From positions 1-10,023 of the forward strand of contig JAHZKV010000136.1 in the NCBI GenBank assembly GCA_022600215.1: 10,023 nucleotides of DNA, in the 5' to 3' direction. The stretch is from a bacterium. GTDB lineage: Bacteria > Chlamydiota > Chlamydiia > Chlamydiales > 2-12-FULL-49-11. Both the position numbers and the translations under genes were made by a program. Of this stretch, positions 6,334 through 10,023 are shown piece by piece (position 1 is the first letter of the stretch; every line of letters starts with the position of its first letter). The notes under the pieces are model-generated. The model saw nothing but the letters and a program-made list of their open reading frames with translations. It was not told where the DNA came from and ran no database searches.

Positions 6334-7167
6334 CTCATCTAAAATCCAAGTACGCTGATTGCTATCTGGCAGCATCTCTAGCGCATCTACATACACGCCC
6401 AACTCTTCCTCAGAAAAAGAATCTTTGAGCAACGATTGTTTTACATTGGTTATAATCCCCTCATACATCACTTTTGCCTGCTTGCAAGTAGCCCACAAGT
6501 TTTCATGTAAATGAATAAAAGTAGATGGAGATAAGTCAGATAGAACACTTGATGCCTTTCCTGCAAAATTGTAATCAAACCCTCTTCGGCGACCAAGATC
6601 ATCTTTAAGCGTACAAAGAACATAAGAATGAGGATAGATAAATCTCATCATATTTTTCTGTCCTACCGTATTTTCCGGCTCTTGAATCAATACAACAGTG
6701 CCTGGACGAAGGATAGAATAGAACTCTTCTAAAAACTGCTGCGGATCTTTTTGGTGCATAACTACAGCACGAAGGTAAATAATATCTGCCCTCTTAAGCA
6801 CCTCTTGGATCTGAGTACATGTTTGATCTCCACATAGATACTCTATATGAGGATTCTTCGCTTGCGCCACCTCAATTTGCTTTTTGGAAGAATCAATCCC
6901 AATATACGTTCCGTTTTCTCCAATAAAAGTTGCAATACCTCTATATGCAGATGAAACTCCACAACCAAAATCTACTACCACTTTCCCTTCTAAATCAACC
7001 ATTGCCGATGCAAAAGTAAAAGCCTTACAAAGCTCTTTGTGGAAAAGATCATTTTGAAAATCTAAACGCTTTTCATCTCCCTTACCTTCCGACAATATAT
7101 ATTCTTGTTTTTCTTTTGCAAACAACACAAAAGGCAAGGCTAACCATACTAACCAATATTTCTTCAC
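6307..7167 (-). CDS. Class I SAM-dependent methyltransferase with an N-terminal signal peptide or anchor
   Basis: 286-aa Rossmann-fold methyltransferase with unusual targeting. From the GTG at 7167 the protein begins MKKYWLVWLALPFVLFA, a charged n-region and hydrophobic core with a plausible cleavage after Ala17. The catalytic domain follows: motif I VVVDFGCGVSS (63-73), acidic GIDSSKKQIEVA (90-101) for SAM ribose binding, CGD (112-114), and ADIIYLRAVVMHQKDPQQFL ending in RPGTVVLIQEP (127-164). Start choice: AGGAGG (7180-7175) lies exactly 7 nt before this GTG, while an in-frame ATG at 7206 would place non-hydrophobic residues before the lysines and has no ribosome site. The substrate is unknown; the closest broad group is the UbiE/Methyltransf_25-like small-molecule methylases. 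SAM is cytosolic, so either the segment is an inner-membrane anchor with the domain inside or the enzyme is truly exported. Family firm, location inferred. Confidence 0.85.
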   Translation of the reverse strand: MKKYWLVWLALPFVLFAKEKQEYILSEGKGDEKRLDFQNDLFHKELCKAFTFASAMVDLEGKVVVDFGCGVSSAYRGIATFIGENGTYIGIDSSKKQIEVAQAKNPHIEYLCGDQTCTQIQEVLKRADIIYLRAVVMHQKDPQQFLEEFYSILRPGTVVLIQEPENTVGQKNMMRFIYPHSYVLCTLKDDLGRRRGFDYNFAGKASSVLSDLSPSTFIHLHENLWATCKQAKVMYEGIITNVKQSLLKDSFSEEELGVYVDALEMLPDSNQRTWILDELHTFIVQK

Positions 7168-7336
7168 AACAGAACCTCCTATTTTTTCGATCCAATAATG
7201 AAACACAATTAAAAAAATTAAACTCTTCTCTAATTAAATACAATCAAAATTTGTAAAAATATAATTTAGTTGTTAACTTATTTTTTTAATCTTAAAGATT
7301 TTACAAAAACTCTATTGTCTTTTACAATTGAAGTTT
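7168..7336. other. AT-rich divergent intergenic region
   Basis: Shared upstream region of the methyltransferase (-) and Nudix (+) genes. AGGAGG (7175-7180, minus sense) is the methyltransferase ribosome site. TATAAT at 7260-7265 (+) is a perfect -10 but has only a poor -35 (AATACA, 7237-7242), so the Nudix promoter call is weak. AATCTT-A-AAGATT (7288-7300) is a small inverted repeat beside a T7 run; its role is unclear. I see no gene here. Confidence 0.45.
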
Positions 7337-7831
7337 ATGAAGAGAAAATCTATTCGAATACTCCTAATCAATCCTGAAAACAAGATTTTATTGTTCAGGA
7401 TAAAACCAAACCCCATTATTTTATTACAAAACGGAATATATTGGTTTACCCCGGGTGGAGGAATAGAACAAGGAGAGACTCTGAAAGAAGCGGCGCTAAG
7501 AGAACTGTTTGAAGAAACAGGCCTCTTACAAGAAGATCTTTCCCTTGGCCCTGTGATATGGGAAAGCAGAGTAAACCTGGTGATTAACGGAAAAGAGATA
7601 GAACAATTTGAGAAATTTATAGTTGTTCACACGAAAAAGCTAGAAATATCTCTTGAGAATTTTACCGAAGATGAAAAACAATGCATTGAAAAAGCCTCTT
7701 GGTTTAGCCATGAAGAACTTCTACAAGTAACAGATACGATTTACCCAGAAAAACTAAGGACTCTTTTGCCTCCAATTTTAAAAGGTAACTACCCAACAAC
7801 TCCAGTAAATATCGATTCTAGTGTTGGGTGA
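7337..7831 (+). CDS. Nudix hydrolase
   Basis: 164-aa Mg-dependent pyrophosphohydrolase that cleaves nucleoside diphosphates linked to another group (X). The Nudix box is complete: starting at Gly41, GGIEQGETLKEAALREL continues into FEETGL, matching Gx5Ex7REUxEExGU with catalytic Glu59/Glu60 (REL-F-EE) in place. The N-terminal strand SIRILLINPENKILLFRIK and WFTPGGG preceding the box are typical. The short domain with no extra module suggests nucleotide-pool cleaning or ADP-ribose/nucleoside-diphosphate-sugar turnover; the substrate cannot be set from the sequence. Start: ATG 7337 is preferred. A TTG at 7328 is in frame three codons earlier but has no ribosome site. The 3' end overlaps the convergent epimerase gene by 43 nt. 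Confidence 0.92.
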   Translation: MKRKSIRILLINPENKILLFRIKPNPIILLQNGIYWFTPGGGIEQGETLKEAALRELFEETGLLQEDLSLGPVIWESRVNLVINGKEIEQFEKFIVVHTKKLEISLENFTEDEKQCIEKASWFSHEELLQVTDTIYPEKLRTLLPPILKGNYPTTPVNIDSSVG

Positions 7832-8655
7832 ATAAATTTATACCCAGCATCTATCAACTTTTTTGGATAGACCTCTTGATCAGCTAGGAGCAGTGCTTTT
7901 CCCTTTTCTCCAAATACAAAAAGAACGACCCACTTTGGCATAGCTAAAATAAGAGGTCTCCTCACATAATACGAGAGCTGCTTGGTAAACTCTTTGTTAG
8001 TAATAGTAGATGGCATCACCACATTTATCGCTCCGCTGAGTGAGCTATTCTCCATACAAAGGAAAATAATACCAGCAAGATCCTCCAAAGCAATAAAACT
8101 CATATGCTGAGTGCCAGTGCCTATCTTTCCCCCAAGAAGGTACCGTGCTAAAGCAATCATCTTCATTAAAAAACCACCATCTTTAGAAAGAACAACCCCA
8201 AACCGAGTAATCACCACGCGCCCTTGCTTATAACCCTTTGCAGCCTCTTCCCAATCTTTGCAAACTGTTGCTAAAAAATCTTTGCCCGCTACCTCTGATT
8301 CCTGCGATGCTTTTGATACTTCTCCATAAAAACCTACAGCAGAAGCTGAAATAAGTACTTTTTCTCCCATCCCTTTTCTATTTAACGCATCTACCACTAC
8401 TTTAGTAGAAGCAATTCTACTCTCATATATTTTCTGTTTCTTCTTTTTACTCCAATACCCTTTACCAATATTCTCTCCGGCAAGGTTAATAACCACATCT
8501 ACTTTTTCCAAAATAGACTCAAGCAACTTGCTATCTGCCAACTCTTTTCGTCCTACAGGGAAAATAAGGCATCCTTTATCTTGCAAAAACGCCTGCAAAA
8601 AACTTCCCACAAAACCACTTGCTCCAGTAATAGCTACTTTCCATTCTCTCTTCAT
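7789..8655 (-). CDS. TIGR01777-family NAD(P)-dependent epimerase/reductase (YfcH/SDR39U1-like)
   Basis: 288-aa extended SDR of the TIGR01777 family, found in most bacteria (E. coli YfcH) and in animals as SDR39U1; physiological substrate unknown. Nucleotide-binding TGASGFVGSFL (10-20) opens the Rossmann fold, INLAGENIGKGYWSKKKK (56-73) is the family-specific NLAGE-I-x-x-x-W stretch, SRIASTK is at 79-85, LISASAVGFYGE (101-112) contains the Ser/Tyr active region with Tyr110, and DFLATVCKDWEEAA (126-139), TRFGVVLSKDGG (150-161) and MSFIALEDLAGII (185-197) follow. The C-terminal DUF1731-type tail is present: GEKGKALLLADQEVYPKKL followed by GYKFIHPTL. The usual HWIHxDD-like motif is HMSFIALED here, a mild divergence. 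GGGGAG sits directly before ATG 8655. The 3' end overlaps the Nudix gene. It is separated from the next minus-strand gene upstream by a strong terminator. Confidence 0.9.
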   Translation of the reverse strand: MKREWKVAITGASGFVGSFLQAFLQDKGCLIFPVGRKELADSKLLESILEKVDVVINLAGENIGKGYWSKKKKQKIYESRIASTKVVVDALNRKGMGEKVLISASAVGFYGEVSKASQESEVAGKDFLATVCKDWEEAAKGYKQGRVVITRFGVVLSKDGGFLMKMIALARYLLGGKIGTGTQHMSFIALEDLAGIIFLCMENSSLSGAINVVMPSTITNKEFTKQLSYYVRRPLILAMPKWVVLFVFGEKGKALLLADQEVYPKKLIDAGYKFIHPTLESIFTGVVG

Positions 8656-8682
8656 ACTCCCCTTTTATCAAATTCCACTTAT

Positions 8683-8716
8683 AAAAAAAAGCCCAGGATC
8701 AACCTGGGCTTTTTTT
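8683..8716. terminator. Strong rho-independent terminator, symmetric A-run/T-run
   Basis: GCCCAGG (8691-8697), loop ATCAA, CCTGGGC (8703-8709), flanked by A8 (8683-8690) on the left and T7 (8710-8716) on the right. Read on the minus strand it ends the transcript of the 142-aa secreted-protein gene immediately after its TAG, with a T8 tail. It is symmetric and would work on both strands, but no plus-strand gene ends here. It isolates that gene from the downstream epimerase. Confidence 0.93.
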
Positions 8717-8717
8717 C

Positions 8718-9146
8718 CTATCGCTTGTCTGCATGAAACGAAATTTCAGCTGTTAACTCATTACTCTTATCACAAAAATTTGTGTATACAGATAAATTTC
8801 CAGTGATAAATTCCATAAATGGTTGCCAACGCTCCTTATCTGTGGAAAATAATACCGTATTCTCCTCAGGAATGTAGACATAAATATCTTTTTTAAAAAC
8901 CAATCGATAAGGGGAAGCATTCTCCTCTCTTAGATCCACAAGTGATCCACTGACATGCAAACCTATTGGAAAACTATCTCCAGCAGAGAATTTCACTACT
9001 AGATGCTTTTGCTGGCCATTCATCAATTGAAAGAACCCATCTTGGGGAATCTCCCGAATATTTTTTTCAATAATAGGACCACTTGGTCCAGTAGCCGCAA
9101 ATAAAGTTCCAGTAAATGCTGCCAAGGTAAATAACAGTTTTTTCAT
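8718..9146 (-). CDS. Unrecognised small secreted protein under BlaI-type operators
   Basis: I do not recognise this 142-aa protein. It starts with a clear Sec signal peptide, MKKLLFTLAAFTGTLFA, cleaved after Ala17 before ATGPSGP. There is no lipobox Cys, so a soluble periplasmic or secreted product of about 125 residues is expected. The mature part is polar, with alternating strand-like stretches (HLVVKFSAGD, YRLVFKKDIYVYIPEE, NLSVYTNF), suggesting a small beta-rich fold, and has a single cysteine (NFCDK, about 125). No beta-lactamase SxxK motif or other catalytic signature is seen. AAAGGAG (9159-9153) supports ATG 9146. Two BlaI/MecI-like dyads sit in the 100 nt upstream, one only 20 nt from the start codon, and the M56 BlaR1-like protease gene lies directly upstream on the same strand. 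A strong terminator follows. Role is inferred only from this context: a product induced by the M56/BlaI-type switch. Confidence 0.85.
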   Translation of the reverse strand: MKKLLFTLAAFTGTLFAATGPSGPIIEKNIREIPQDGFFQLMNGQQKHLVVKFSAGDSFPIGLHVSGSLVDLREENASPYRLVFKKDIYVYIPEENTVLFSTDKERWQPFMEFITGNLSVYTNFCDKSNELTAEISFHADKR

Positions 9147-9165
9147 ATTTTTCTCCTTTGTATGT

Positions 9166-9183
9166 CTACTACAATTGTAGTAG
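9166..9183. promoter_or_regulatory. BlaI/MecI-type operator 1 (proximal)
   Basis: CTACTACAATTGTAGTAG is a perfect 18-bp palindrome containing TACTACA-N2-TGTAGTA, the established core bound by BlaI/MecI winged-helix repressors. On the minus strand it includes TACAAT (9179-9174), a 5-of-6 match to a -10 box with a start near 9167, 20 nt before the ATG. A bound repressor would therefore block the promoter of the 142-aa gene. No convincing -35 is seen 17 bp upstream. Confidence 0.82.
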
Positions 9184-9208
9184 GTTTGGTTAAAAAAAAA
9201 CCTCCTCT

Positions 9209-9234
9209 TTTCTTACTACAATTGTAGTAAGAAA
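9209..9234. promoter_or_regulatory. BlaI/MecI-type operator 2 (distal)
   Basis: A perfect 26-bp palindrome with the same 16-bp core TACTACAATTGTAGTA as operator 1. The two centres are 47 bp apart, an arrangement resembling the paired operators of bla/mec loci. It starts 12 bp after the stop of the M56 gene on the minus strand, so the transcribed hairpin could also influence read-through from that gene, although the nearest T-run (9200-9192) is 8 nt further on. Confidence 0.82.
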
Positions 9235-9246
9235 GAGCAAAATTTT

Positions 9247-10023
9247 TTAGATCGTCCACAATTTAGCCATAAATACCCCTATTCCAAAATAGGCTGCACA
9301 CACCATTAACAAATATATCCAAGCGCCTCTTTTTTTGATTTTTGCAATAGCTAAAATGCGATGTTTTAAAGTATGTTTTCCCTCCAGCGCAGGAGCATAA
9401 TCAAATTGACTTTTTGCACTCTTAAGGAGCGTGCTAGACAAAACAATCCTATCTACCCCTCTTCGAACCGCCTTTTCATCACAAGCACATTCTTGATAAA
9501 AGGAAATTCGTTCTTGAGCCCACTTCATAGGAATATGGGCAAAAAATAGATCACTCACCATCAGTGTCCAATTAATCACTAAATCCATATGCTCTAAATG
9601 CGATTTCTCATGAGCAAGTATTGCTTTTCTCTCCGAAGAATTATATCGAAGATAAAAATCGGCAGGGACCAGAATTATTTGCCTAAACAAACCACATACA
9701 AAGGGTGATCCTTTATAACTCTTTGCTTGGTATACTCGACTTTGCCCTAATTTTTTTGCGCTTTTCAAAATAGATCGAATGTAGCAAAGCTCCCTTACGA
9801 TACTCGTGATTTTTCTAATCAACCTAAACACAAAATACAAGCCAATACCTACCACCAAAAAGGTTACCATTGTGGAAAATTGACCAAAAAATAGATCCGC
9901 AATACTAAATTTCATTCCATTTGCATACTCCAGTGAAATTCCAAATTGTGGATGAGGCCCCTGAATCCATGCATTAAATGTACGGGTGTGTGTGTTTGCC
10001 ATCTGTGGTAAAATCCCAAATAG
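9247..10023 (-). CDS. BlaR1/MecR1-like M56 membrane metallopeptidase, 5' partial
   Basis: Zinc metalloprotease of family M56, the protease module of BlaR1/MecR1 that on activation inactivates a BlaI/MecI repressor. The frame is open to the right edge. The first in-window ATG is at 10002, but seven sense codons precede it with no stop, so the true start is outside. Numbering from that ATG: transmembrane helix about 43-62, cytosolic domain with SPFVCGLFRQIILVP (99-113), zinc motif HEKSH (131-135), third ligand Glu171 in ECACDEKAV, and a last transmembrane helix at about 227-247. The protein stops there: the extracytoplasmic penicillin-binding sensor domain of BlaR1 is absent, as in many short M56 proteins. 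In the window it is followed by two BlaI-type operators and the 142-aa secreted gene. The signal sensed is unknown; a separate partner may do the sensing. Confidence 0.88.
   Translation of the reverse strand, partial: LFGILPQMANTHTRTFNAWIQGPHPQFGISLEYANGMKFSIADLFFGQFSTMVTFLVVGIGLYFVFRLIRKITSIVRELCYIRSILKSAKKLGQSRVYQAKSYKGSPFVCGLFRQIILVPADFYLRYNSSERKAILAHEKSHLEHMDLVINWTLMVSDLFFAHIPMKWAQERISFYQECACDEKAVRRGVDRIVLSSTLLKSAKSQFDYAPALEGKHTLKHRILAIAKIKKRGAWIYLLMVCAAYFGIGVFMAKLWTI

Noticed and set aside
7168..7206. Earlier ATG (7206) for the methyltransferase
   Set aside because: The perfect AGGAGG lies inside this extension, 7 nt before GTG 7167, and the shorter form gives a textbook signal peptide.
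7328..7336. TTG start for the Nudix protein
   Set aside because: ATG three codons later is a better start codon, and the TTG has no ribosome site.
9201..9206. AGGAGG on the minus strand between the two operators as a ribosome site of a hidden small gene
   Set aside because: It is followed by a T9 run, and the only nearby start-like TTG runs straight into TAG; no reading frame follows.

Overview
The window is AT-rich, gene-dense bacterial DNA, probably from the phylum Chlamydiota and more likely an environmental (amoeba- or arthropod-associated) lineage than Chlamydia itself. This rests on the order PP2C phosphatase followed by a NifS-like aminotransferase, which I recall as neighbours in Chlamydia trachomatis (CT259/CT258), on a tRNA gene with no encoded CCA, and on extra genes such as photolyase and O6-alkylguanine transferase that I would not expect in the smallest Chlamydia genomes. 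The assignment is inference. Both window edges cut through genes.

Layout. Positions 2-2700 (+) hold a tight run: a CPBP membrane protease (5' end outside the window), a PP2C Ser/Thr phosphatase with a TTG start, and a NifS-like cysteine desulfurase. Positions 2679-4761 (-) hold a two-gene operon, a C-factor-like SDR followed by a class I photolyase, which converges on and overlaps the desulfurase. Positions 4762-5250 hold no protein gene. They contain tRNA-Ser(GGA) on the minus strand with a clear promoter, followed downstream by two 131-bp tandem repeats that carry pieces of the tRNA 3' end. Next come a flavodoxin-fold reductase (-) and a divergent ogt-type DNA alkyltransferase (+), then a methyltransferase with a signal peptide (-), a Nudix hydrolase (+) and a TIGR01777 epimerase (-).

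Positions 8656-10023 are the most interesting part. A BlaR1-type M56 metallopeptidase without a visible sensor domain runs off the right edge on the minus strand. Its stop codon is followed by two near-identical dyads of the form TACTACA-N2-TGTAGTA, the known BlaI/MecI operator pattern. These sit directly in front of an unrecognised 142-aa secreted protein that ends at a strong hairpin terminator. This looks like a BlaI/BlaR-type proteolytic switch controlling a non-beta-lactamase exported protein. The repressor gene itself is not visible and is predicted just beyond the right edge.

Functionally, photolyase, alkyltransferase and Nudix hydrolase cover DNA and nucleotide damage. PP2C covers protein dephosphorylation. 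The CPBP protease, the M56 protease and two exported proteins point to envelope functions. The rest are housekeeping oxidoreductases and sulfur transfer.
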